From Crocinitomicaceae bacterium (lineage in GTDB: Bacteria; Bacteroidota; Bacteroidia; Flavobacteriales_D; Sanyastnellaceae): DNA of 5,105 nt. A model generated the notes under the pieces. That model saw only the letters and a list, made by a program, of their open reading frames with translations. It did no database searches and was not told the origin of the DNA. Location: NCBI GenBank assembly GCA_020848015.1, contig JADLBA010000246.1:1-5105 (forward strand). The letters run 5' to 3'. Below, one piece after another: positions 1 to 5,105 of this stretch; positions within the stretch are counted from its first letter, which is position 1, and each line of letters begins with the position of its first letter. The position numbers were made by a program, and so were the translations under genes.

Positions 1-219
1 GACCTGCGCCACAGCAAAAGCGATGGCTTCTCTTTCAATGATGGGGCGAAGCCCAAAACGAAGCTTTTCGGAAAGCTTCTTGGAGTCATTAAGCAGTTTA
101 TTTCTGAATTTTTTGGGGAGAATCACCGCAGCTGCAAATACTGGGCCCGAAAGACAACCCCGGCCCGCTTCGTCACAGCCGGCTTCGATGAGAGTTTTAT
201 TGAAATAGGGTTTAAGCAT
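1..219 (-). CDS. rnhB: Ribonuclease HII, N-terminal 73 residues (partial, runs off left edge)
   Basis: RNase HII cleaves the RNA strand of RNA-DNA hybrids and nicks 5' of single ribonucleotides embedded in DNA, starting ribonucleotide excision repair in the cytoplasm. The ATG at 219-217 opens a frame that stays open for 73 codons to the window edge; the rest of the gene (family length about 200 residues) is missing. Seen directly: MLKPYFN, then AGCDEAGRGCLSGPV at about residues 13-27, containing the family signature DEAGRG with the first two metal-binding acids D16 and E17, and NDSKKLSEK at about 44-52, the conserved DSK-loop region. The remaining catalytic aspartates lie outside the window. 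The start is well fixed, because the motif falls at its usual distance from the N-terminus and a palindromic repeat begins 10 nt upstream. No Shine-Dalgarno is visible. The gene is co-oriented with the glycosyltransferase upstream, but I see no functional link between them. Confidence 0.95.
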   Translation of the reverse strand, partial: MLKPYFNKTLIEAGCDEAGRGCLSGPVFAAAVILPKKFRNKLLNDSKKLSEKLRFGLRPIIEREAIAFAVAQV

Positions 220-228
220 TTTTCGTAG

Positions 229-325
229 ACGTCATTGAGAGGAATCCCGGTTCGGGATGACGAAGCAATCTCACGATATGAGATTGCTTCGTCCCGATCG
301 GAGCAATCGGGACTCGCAATGACGT
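229..325. repeat. Intergenic palindromic element with cloverleaf-like fold
   Basis: An imperfect palindrome fills 97 of the 111 nt between the glycosyltransferase stop and the rnhB start. The ends pair: ACGTCATTGAGAG at 229-241 against CTCGCAATGACGT at 313-325, 12 of 13 positions. Inside are three hairpins: ATCCCG/CGGGAT at 244-249 and 253-258; a perfect 15-bp stem at 259-273 and 279-293 (GACGAAGCAATCTCA) with a 5-nt loop; and GTCCCGAT/ATCGGGAC at 291-298 and 306-313. The second and third hairpins share bases 291-293. From memory, words such as CGTCATTGCGAG and GAAGCAATCTC recur in palindromic intergenic repeats of many bacterial genomes, so this is probably a dispersed REP- or MITE-like element. 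No transposase is present. Any transcript running from the glycosyltransferase into rnhB would carry this structure close to the rnhB start. Confidence 0.85.
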
Positions 326-330
326 TTTCA

Positions 331-1479
331 TTATATGGTTTTCTCTATACTGCCCCACAATTTTTCAGCCGTTTTATCCCAGGAAAAATTCTCACGCTGC
401 TTACGGCCGTTCTCTATCAGTTTGTTGCGTAACGCTTCATCATTATATATCTTCAGCATGGCATCTTTAATAGAATCAATGGAGAAAGGGTCCACCAGCA
501 GGCCGGCTTCTCCGGCCACTTCGGGCATGGAGGTTACGTTGGAAGTGATCACAGGCACATCACAATACATGGCTTCCAGGATAGGAATTCCGAAGCCTTC
601 GAAGTATGGCACAAAGACCAGGGCCAGTGCCGATGCCATTACTGAACTAAGTTCTTCCGTTCCCAGCCTGCCGGTAAAGATCACTTCAGCCTTGAACTGC
701 ATTTTCTCATAAACGACTCCTATGTCGCTGGTCATAAAGAGCTTTTCTCCTACAATAACGAGTTTTACATTTGAGGATGAAGTTTTTTTGAACTCATCGA
801 ATGCCTGCAACAACCTCGCTACATTTTTTCGTGGGGAAAGTGCTCCCACAAAAAGAAAATATTCAGCCCCAACCTGTCCTAAAGGGTATCCGGCATTTCC
901 CCCCTTTAGGGTCGGGGCAAGCGGTTTAAATAATTCATTGGCTCCGTCATATACCACATCGATCTTATCGGGATTCACTTTATAATAGGAAGAGATGTCC
1001 TGCCTGGAGTATTCGGAAACGGTAGCTATACGGTTTGCCTTTTTAACATATTTGGAAAAATACCTTTTGAAGAATTTGCTGGCGAGGAAGGGGATCTCCT
1101 GCGGGTAGTGCTCAAAATACAGATCATGAATGACCGGAAGGAACTTACACTGCTTGGGCCCGGCCGGAGAAGAATACGCCAAAGGGAGGAATCCGTCCGG
1201 GGAGAGAAAAAGATCGGGGTCGTGTTTGTGCAGCACTTTGGGAAGAGCCTGCTCCAGCCACCAGTACCAGAGAAAAGGATGACGTGCCTGGGGGCCTACA
1301 ACAATGGGGGTAATATTATCCGAAAAAATAAATTCTTCAGAAAAGGGCCGGTCAAACAAAAAAAGGAACTGATGTTCGGGATGGTTCTTAGTAATTCGCT
1401 TCAGGGATTCGTACGCAAACCAGCCCATGCCTTCGAGGCGGTCTTTGAGTAAGAGGCGGGTGTTAACTGCGATCAGCAT
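331..1479 (-). CDS. GT4-family (GT-B fold) glycosyltransferase, 382 aa
   Basis: A retaining glycosyltransferase that would move a sugar from a nucleotide-sugar donor to an unknown acceptor, most often in cell-surface polysaccharide or glycolipid synthesis. The N-terminal acceptor domain covers about residues 1-180 and contains a VIHDL segment near 116-120 and TVSEYSR near 153-159. The C-terminal donor domain begins with YFLFVGALSPRKN near 207-219, which supplies the usual donor-binding R217 and K218. The EX7E motif is E294 and E302 in FEGFGIPILEA. There is no signal peptide or membrane segment, so it is probably cytosolic or peripheral. I chose the ATG at 1479 over the in-frame TTG at 1494, because the extra MGFSF would come from repeat DNA and MLIAVNTRLLL fits the family N-terminus. 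The gene ends with tandem stops TAA TGA. Residues 188-205 are encoded by a palindromic repeat. Donor and acceptor cannot be read from the sequence, and no other polysaccharide gene lies nearby. Confidence 0.92.
   Translation of the reverse strand: MLIAVNTRLLLKDRLEGMGWFAYESLKRITKNHPEHQFLFLFDRPFSEEFIFSDNITPIVVGPQARHPFLWYWWLEQALPKVLHKHDPDLFLSPDGFLPLAYSSPAGPKQCKFLPVIHDLYFEHYPQEIPFLASKFFKRYFSKYVKKANRIATVSEYSRQDISSYYKVNPDKIDVVYDGANELFKPLAPTLKGGNAGYPLGQVGAEYFLFVGALSPRKNVARLLQAFDEFKKTSSSNVKLVIVGEKLFMTSDIGVVYEKMQFKAEVIFTGRLGTEELSSVMASALALVFVPYFEGFGIPILEAMYCDVPVITSNVTSMPEVAGEAGLLVDPFSIDSIKDAMLKIYNDEALRNKLIENGRKQRENFSWDKTAEKLWGSIEKTI
867..917. repeat. TAAAGG-core inverted repeat inserted in frame in the glycosyltransferase
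   Basis: The left arm at 867-886 (CCCCAACC, TGT, CCTAAAGGG) and the right arm at 899-917 (CCCCCC, TTTAGGG, TCGGGG) are inverted copies around a 12-nt spacer. Both resemble the pair at 1489-1577. The unit of 51 bp is 17 codons and keeps the frame. On the coding strand it is read as APTLKGGNAGYPLGQVGA, glycosyltransferase residues 188-205, between the end of the acceptor domain and the YFLFVG strand that opens the donor domain. The core TAAA is read as CTA AAG, so no stop arises. I see no clear target-site duplication at its edges. Confidence 0.8.
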
Positions 1480-1551
1480 AAAAGAGAACCCCAACCCCTA
1501 AAGGGGGGCTTGAGAGGACAAGTTGACAAATGTATATAAGAAAAGAGAACC
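1480..1551. repeat. 11-bp direct repeat flanking the start of the glycosyltransferase
   Basis: AAAAGAGAACC occurs at 1480-1490 and again at 1541-1551, exact over 11 bases, with 50 nt between. The first copy directly abuts the glycosyltransferase start codon; on the coding strand it reads GGTTCTCTTTT followed by ATG. The copies could be a target duplication from an insertion of 1491-1540, or a local duplication. However, one arm of the neighbouring inverted repeat (1560-1577) lies outside them, so a simple insertion does not explain the whole layout. Confidence 0.6.
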
Positions 1552-1577
1552 GGCTTCTTCCCCCTTTAGGGATGGGG
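1489..1577. repeat. Inverted pair of TAAAGG-core repeats between hemB and the glycosyltransferase
   Basis: The left arm at 1489-1508 reads CCCCAA, CCCC, TAAA, GGGGGG. The right arm at 1560-1577 reads CCCCC, TTTA, GGG, AT, GGGG and is its reverse complement, apart from one A/T mismatch and one base fewer in two homopolymer runs. About 51 nt separate them, so the whole may be an 89-bp miniature element or two separate insertions. Each arm is itself nearly self-complementary around CCCTAAAGGG. The right arm overlaps the 3' end of hemB and carries its TAA stop. The pair could fold into a stem in the transcript after hemB, but no run of U follows, so I do not call a terminator. Confidence 0.8.
1527..1534 (-). 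promoter_or_regulatory. Possible Bacteroidota-type -7 box (weak) for the glycosyltransferase
   Basis: On the minus strand 1534-1527 reads TACATTTG, a full match to the TAnnTTTG -7 consensus known for the Bacteroidota housekeeping sigma factor. It lies about 48 nt before the glycosyltransferase ATG. The expected TTTG -33 element is not seen at the usual distance of about 19 nt upstream, where the strand reads GAAG. The match is short, in AT-rich DNA, and may be chance. Confidence 0.2.
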
Positions 1578-2543
1578 TAACCACCCCTTCTCCAAAATAT
1601 CTCTTGTATGATAGCTGATGATGATATCCGCACCGGCTCTGGAAAAAGCATGCATATTTTCCATCACGATCTTCTGTTCATCGATCCAGCCGTTCTTTGC
1701 CGCTGCTTTCACCATGGAATATTCTCCCGAAACATTGTAGCAGGCTACCGGCAACAAGGTGTTTGCGCGCAGGTTAGAGATCACATCCATATAAGCCATG
1801 GCCGGCTTTACCATTAATATGTCTGCTCCTTCCTGTTCATCGATCAATCCTTCTTTCAGTGCTTCCCGTCCGTTTCTAAAATCCATCTGGTAGGATTTGC
1901 GGTCGCCCTTTTGGGGAGCCGAATCGGCTGCTTCGCGGAACGGACCATAAAACGCAGAAGCGAATTTTATGGCGTACGACATGATAGCCGTATTCTCAAA
2001 ACCTTTTTCATCCAGCAATTTGCGCATGGCAGCAATACGTCCGTCCATCATGTCAGAAGGGGCAACCATGTCCGCTCCGGCCATAGCGTGAGCATGTGCC
2101 ATTTTCGCCAGCACTTCTACGGAAGAATCGTTATGCACATAATCATCGTTCAGGATGCCGCAGTGTCCGTGCGTAGTGTAGGCGCACACGCAGACATCGG
2201 TGATCACATATAGGTCATCGCCAAAGTTCTTTTTCAGCTCTTTCACCGCCTTTACAACTACTGAATTATTGCTGAAAGAAGAACTTGCATCTTTGGTCTT
2301 CTCCTCCCCTACTCCGAACAGCAGTAATTTGTTCACACCCAGCTTCAGGCCTTTCTCCACATCCTTCAGCAGTTCATCCACCGAAAAATGATGGATGCCC
2401 GGCATGGCGTCAATGGCATGTTTTTCTTTTTTACCGGGGACGATGAAATAAGGATAGATGAACATATCCTTGCTCAGTCTGGTTTCGGCCACTATCTCGC
2501 GGATGATGGGATTTTTGCGGAGTCTGCGGGGACGTTGAATCAT
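1566..2543 (-). CDS. hemB: Porphobilinogen synthase (5-aminolevulinate dehydratase), zinc type, 325 aa
   Basis: Condenses two 5-aminolevulinate molecules into porphobilinogen in the cytoplasm, the second committed step of tetrapyrrole synthesis. The length matches the family (about 320-335). The two Schiff-base lysines are in place: K193 in YAIKFASAFYGPFR and K246 in MVKPAMAYMD. The zinc site is complete, with C118, C120 and C128 in DVCVCAYTTHGHCGI, so this is the zinc-dependent form rather than the aspartate-rich, magnesium-only form. The N-terminal arm RPRRLRKNPIIRE, which mediates oligomer contacts in the family, is present. The ATG at 2543 is chosen because RPRRLR follows at once; it lies 11 nt after the hemC-hemD stop with no visible Shine-Dalgarno, implying co-transcription. 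The last residues (about LPHP) and the TAA stop lie in a palindromic repeat, so the native C-terminus near EKGWL seems to have been replaced by a few repeat-encoded residues. Confidence 0.97.
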   Translation of the reverse strand: MIQRPRRLRKNPIIREIVAETRLSKDMFIYPYFIVPGKKEKHAIDAMPGIHHFSVDELLKDVEKGLKLGVNKLLLFGVGEEKTKDASSSFSNNSVVVKAVKELKKNFGDDLYVITDVCVCAYTTHGHCGILNDDYVHNDSSVEVLAKMAHAHAMAGADMVAPSDMMDGRIAAMRKLLDEKGFENTAIMSYAIKFASAFYGPFREAADSAPQKGDRKSYQMDFRNGREALKEGLIDEQEGADILMVKPAMAYMDVISNLRANTLLPVACYNVSGEYSMVKAAAKNGWIDEQKIVMENMHAFSRAGADIIISYHTRDILEKGWLPHP

Positions 2544-2554
2544 ATCATTGTCAA

Positions 2555-4135
2555 TTAAATGGACCTTATTGCCTGAATTAAACCCAGATCATCAAATGAA
2601 GCGGGTTTATTATGTACCACAATATTTTTCTTTGTCAACGCAGCACTTGTTGCATCGCCCATGGCGATAATTTTTTGAGATGAAGTAATGTTGTTTTTTT
2701 CCAAGAAGGCGCCAACATTACTTGGACTTGTAAATACAAGGAAATTCGCCTTTACAGCTGCGGGATTCGGTGCTTGCTTTGCTTTAACAGTCTCATAAAC
2801 TATCACATCCAAAATATTTTCCTTTCCAGGAAACTGTAGTTGAATCGTTCGCATACTTTCTTTAGCCTGGGGAAATAAAACTGTGCCATTACCAACCAAG
2901 GCAGAAAATTTCTTTCCTGTCATCTTGGAATCGGCCGAGTTACCAATAAAGGAAGCCCTTTCTCCAAACTGCTTTAATTCTTCAGCGGTAGACTTTCCAA
3001 TAGCACCGAACTTAGAACCCGAAACATCCGGACCCTGTTCAAAGAAATACTTTACAGCATTCCTGCTCGAAAAAAACACCCAATCTGTTTTCACAAACCG
3101 TGTCATAGGCACATTCTTCACATCGATCAACGAGTGGGCATACACCTTGAATCCATTTGCTTCAAGAGTTCGTTTTAAAAAAACATTTTTGCGTTCATCG
3201 TGGGTAATGAAAACAGTTCCCGGAACCAATTGTTCAATTTTTTGAACTATTTTTTCCGAAAAACCTGCGGATTTTCTGGCTTCAAAATAAAAATGTCGGG
3301 GAAACGTATTTGCATTATCTGCTTTTGCCACACGAACTTTAAAGATCAGATCTCCATTTTGATTTTCTTCGCGGGTACAAAATGCACCTAGCGGCAGCTG
3401 ACATCCCCCATCAAATAAATTAAGGACCTTTCTTTCAACCGCTATTGCTTCTGCTACATCCTTTGAATTGAGGGGCTGTAGTTTTTTAAAAAGTTCCGTA
3501 TCGGCTTCGCGGATCTGAAGCGCCAAAACCCCCTGTGCAGGAGCGGGAATAAATTCGTTGGGATCAAGTTTCTCACAATGGAATTCAGATAGATCGATTT
3601 TGAGGCGAGATACTCCAGCGTAAGCGATCAGGATCGCATCGTACTTCTTGTCACGCAGTTTTTGAATGCGGGTGGGCACGTTCCCACGCAGGTCCTGCAG
3701 TTTAACATCGGGCCTCCAGGCCAGCAGCTGGGATTTTCTCCGGGCAGAAGAGGTGCCTACGAGCGCATTCTGTTTCAGGGAAAATTTCTGGTTCTCATCC
3801 ACCGCACTTTTGTGTACCAGCAGAAGTTCGCTGGGATCTTCGCGTTCGGAAACTGCAGCGATCATCAGTCCTTTGGGCGAGTCGGTAGGCAGATCTTTGT
3901 GCGAATGCACTGCGAGGTCTATCTCTCCATTGAGCAGGGCCTCTTCAATTTCTTTTGTAAAAAAACCTTTCCCTTCCAGCTTATCAAAGCTCAGGTCCTG
4001 AATTTTATCGCCTTGTGTTTTTATAATTTTAATCTCTGCTTCTATCTTTAATTTTCGAAGTTCATCCAAAACAAAATTAGCCTGCCATAAAGCCAGGTCG
4101 CTGCCGCGTGAGCCGATGATGATCTTCTTTGCCAT
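2555..4135 (-). CDS. hemC-hemD: Bifunctional hydroxymethylbilane synthase / uroporphyrinogen-III synthase fusion, 526 aa
   Basis: The N-terminal part (about residues 1-305) is hydroxymethylbilane synthase, which joins four porphobilinogens into a linear tetrapyrrole on a dipyrromethane cofactor. Seen: GSRGSDLALWQA at 8-19; HSHKDLPT at 77-84 with catalytic D81; SSARRKSQL with R132 and R133; LRGNVPTR with R150 and R156; PAPAQGVLALQIRE at 197-210; and the cofactor cysteine C245 in GGCQLPLG. The C-terminal part (about 307-526) has the uroporphyrinogen-III synthase layout: VFITHDERKN, VFFSSRNAVKYF near 353-364, FGAIGKSTAEEL near 376-387, FLVFTSPSNVGAFL near 465-478 and IIAMGDATSAAL near 489-500. 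That enzyme closes the ring with inversion of ring D. HemC alone is usually about 310 aa, so the extra 220 aa is a whole second enzyme. No stop or frameshift lies at the junction. The start is 13 nt after hemA. The HemD half is much more divergent, as is normal for that family, so its activity is less certain than that of the HemC half. Confidence 0.93.
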   Translation of the reverse strand: MAKKIIIGSRGSDLALWQANFVLDELRKLKIEAEIKIIKTQGDKIQDLSFDKLEGKGFFTKEIEEALLNGEIDLAVHSHKDLPTDSPKGLMIAAVSEREDPSELLLVHKSAVDENQKFSLKQNALVGTSSARRKSQLLAWRPDVKLQDLRGNVPTRIQKLRDKKYDAILIAYAGVSRLKIDLSEFHCEKLDPNEFIPAPAQGVLALQIREADTELFKKLQPLNSKDVAEAIAVERKVLNLFDGGCQLPLGAFCTREENQNGDLIFKVRVAKADNANTFPRHFYFEARKSAGFSEKIVQKIEQLVPGTVFITHDERKNVFLKRTLEANGFKVYAHSLIDVKNVPMTRFVKTDWVFFSSRNAVKYFFEQGPDVSGSKFGAIGKSTAEELKQFGERASFIGNSADSKMTGKKFSALVGNGTVLFPQAKESMRTIQLQFPGKENILDVIVYETVKAKQAPNPAAVKANFLVFTSPSNVGAFLEKNNITSSQKIIAMGDATSAALTKKNIVVHNKPASFDDLGLIQAIRSI

Positions 4136-4148
4136 GAAGCAGGGTGGA

Positions 4149-5105
4149 TTATTTTGCGGAAGTCTCTTCGATGAGAATTTCCTTTGCCATTTTCATGGGC
4201 ACGCTGATGTATTTCTTCTCGAGGTAGGCGATGACCTTATCCAGCGTTTCCTTGGAACCTGCATCCAGTTTCTCGATGTCCTTCGCAAACACCTCGTTTA
4301 CCGCTGTTTCACGAATCTCTTTCACTTTCTTGGGCACATCGCTCATGGCGAGTTCCACCTTTCTCTCTTTAAGTTCTTTTCTGAACTCCTCGATATTTCC
4401 TTCGATGATCTTCACACAGGCCGAAAGCTCCTTTTCGCGCTCCAACAGGTTCTTCCTGGCGATCTCCTGCAGATTGTTCACCGCAATGAGGTTCACATCG
4501 TAGCTTTTCAGGATCTCTTCGTCCAGGTCATTGGGAACTGCCAGGTCGATCACTACTTTTTTGTTTTTATCATTACCCACCAGCGCAGAATAGATATCTT
4601 TTGTAATGATCGCTTCGCTGGAGCCTGTGCAGGTAACGATCACATCGAAACCATTCTTATAATTTTTGAGTTCCGAAAGCGGAAATGCTTTTCCGGAGAT
4701 CTCCTTCGCCAACTTTTCCGCGTTAGCAAGCGTTCTGTTGAACACCACAAAATCCGTAAACCCGTGTTTTTTCAGGTACTTGGCCATGGTGGAATTGGTA
4801 ACGCCCGAGCCTACGATCAGGATCTTTGAATCCAGTTTTACGTTCAGGTCACGAAGCTTGCGGTATGCCAGCGAAACGACTGAAACAGGATTTCTTGAAA
4901 TATTGGTATGGGTATACACCTTTTTCGCGCACTCGATCGTTTTTTGCACTACCAAACGAAGAAGGTCGCCCGTAAGATCAAGTTTATGGCAAAGTTCATA
5001 GGCGTTGCGCACCTGGGTAATGATCTCCCGCTCTCCTACCACCAGCGAATCGAGCGATGAGGCCACTTCGAAAAGATGTTTAAGCGCTTCTTCTCCTTCA
5101 AAAAC
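4149..5105 (-). CDS. hemA: Glutamyl-tRNA reductase, C-terminal 318 residues (partial, N-terminus beyond right edge)
   Basis: Reduces glutamyl-tRNA(Glu) with NADPH to glutamate-1-semialdehyde, the entry and usual control point of C5-pathway tetrapyrrole synthesis. The frame is open to the window edge, beginning VFEGEEALKHLFEVA. The GTG at 5066-5064 is an internal valine, not a start. Roughly 100 N-terminal residues, including the catalytic cysteine, are missing. Seen, in visible-residue numbering: SSLDSLVVGE at about 16-25, the signature of the catalytic-domain end; the NADPH-binding loop ILIVGSGVTNSTMAKYL near 95-111; NRT near 123-125; VIVTCTGSSEAII near 155-167; and VIDLAVPNDLD near 185-195. 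A charged helical C-terminal part from about 213 matches the dimerisation domain. The stop TAA is 13 nt before the hemC-hemD start, so this is the first gene of the hem cluster seen here. Any promoter lies outside the window. Presence of this enzyme means the organism makes 5-aminolevulinate from glutamate, not glycine. Confidence 0.96.
   Translation of the reverse strand, partial: VFEGEEALKHLFEVASSLDSLVVGEREIITQVRNAYELCHKLDLTGDLLRLVVQKTIECAKKVYTHTNISRNPVSVVSLAYRKLRDLNVKLDSKILIVGSGVTNSTMAKYLKKHGFTDFVVFNRTLANAEKLAKEISGKAFPLSELKNYKNGFDVIVTCTGSSEAIITKDIYSALVGNDKNKKVVIDLAVPNDLDEEILKSYDVNLIAVNNLQEIARKNLLEREKELSACVKIIEGNIEEFRKELKERKVELAMSDVPKKVKEIRETAVNEVFAKDIEKLDAGSKETLDKVIAYLEKKYISVPMKMAKEILIEETSAK

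Noticed and set aside
229..325. tRNA or other structured RNA gene
   Set aside because: The fold has four arms but lacks tRNA landmarks (no T-loop GTTCRA in place, no anticodon-arm geometry), and the sequence resembles a dispersed palindromic repeat.
1480..1494. Upstream in-frame TTG start for the glycosyltransferase, adding MGFSF
   Set aside because: The added codons come from the repeat arm and direct repeat, and the ATG at 1479 gives the expected family N-terminus MLIAVNTRLLL.
1489..1577. Rho-independent terminator after hemB
   Set aside because: The arms can pair, but no U-tract follows on the minus strand, and repeat origin explains the dyad better.
1463..1651. Minus-strand 62-codon frame spanning the hemB end and the repeat gap
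   Set aside because: It overlaps the hemB 3' end and the glycosyltransferase start out of frame and is largely translated repeat DNA.
3662..4051. Plus-strand open frames of 129 and 111 codons opposite hemC
   Set aside because: Both are antisense to the most conserved part of HemC and resemble no family I know.
4116..4829. Plus-strand open frame of 237 codons
   Set aside because: It lies antisense over hemA, and its translation shows no recognisable domain; it is a shadow of the real gene.
5064..5066. GTG as the start of the glutamyl-tRNA reductase
   Set aside because: The frame continues upstream to the window edge with family-like sequence (FEGEEALKHLFEVA), so this codon is an internal valine and the gene is partial.
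1..5105. CRISPR array, toxin-antitoxin pair, phage or defence system
   Set aside because: There are no regularly spaced repeats, and every minus-strand coding region is accounted for by haem synthesis, a glycosyltransferase or RNase HII.

Overview
The window is a slice of a bacterial chromosome, most likely from a member of the Bacteroidota. The evidence is the style of the proteins (the RNase HII N-terminus, the glutamyl-tRNA reductase nucleotide loop), the lack of recognisable Shine-Dalgarno sequences before the internal starts, and short palindromic repeats of the CCCTAAAGGG / CCCTTTAGGG type that I associate with this phylum. This assignment comes from reading the sequence and was not tested by a search.

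All five genes lie on the minus strand, so transcription runs from the right end to the left. In that order they are hemA (glutamyl-tRNA reductase, N-terminus beyond the right edge), a hemC-hemD fusion (hydroxymethylbilane synthase plus uroporphyrinogen-III synthase), hemB (porphobilinogen synthase), a GT4-type glycosyltransferase, and the first 73 codons of rnhB (ribonuclease HII, running off the left edge). The three hem genes are separated by only 13 and 11 nt and form an evident operon. With glutamate-1-semialdehyde aminomutase (not in the window) they would convert glutamyl-tRNA through 5-aminolevulinate, porphobilinogen and hydroxymethylbilane to uroporphyrinogen III, the precursor of haem, sirohaem and corrinoids. 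The glycosyltransferase and RNase HII have no evident link to tetrapyrroles.

No stretch above 300 bases lacks a gene. The two larger gaps, 86 nt (hemB to glycosyltransferase) and 111 nt (glycosyltransferase to rnhB), are mostly occupied by palindromic repeats. The gap at 1480-1565 holds an inverted pair of TAAAGG-core repeats, one arm of which supplies the last codons and the stop of hemB. The gap at 220-330 is almost filled by an imperfect palindrome that can be drawn as an outer stem around three hairpins. A third copy of the TAAAGG-core inverted pair lies in frame inside the glycosyltransferase gene, adding about 17 codons in an inter-domain loop.

I see no new enzyme system, defence locus, CRISPR array, RNA gene or full-size insertion sequence. 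The most interesting content is the small palindromic repeats and how they have been absorbed into coding sequence.
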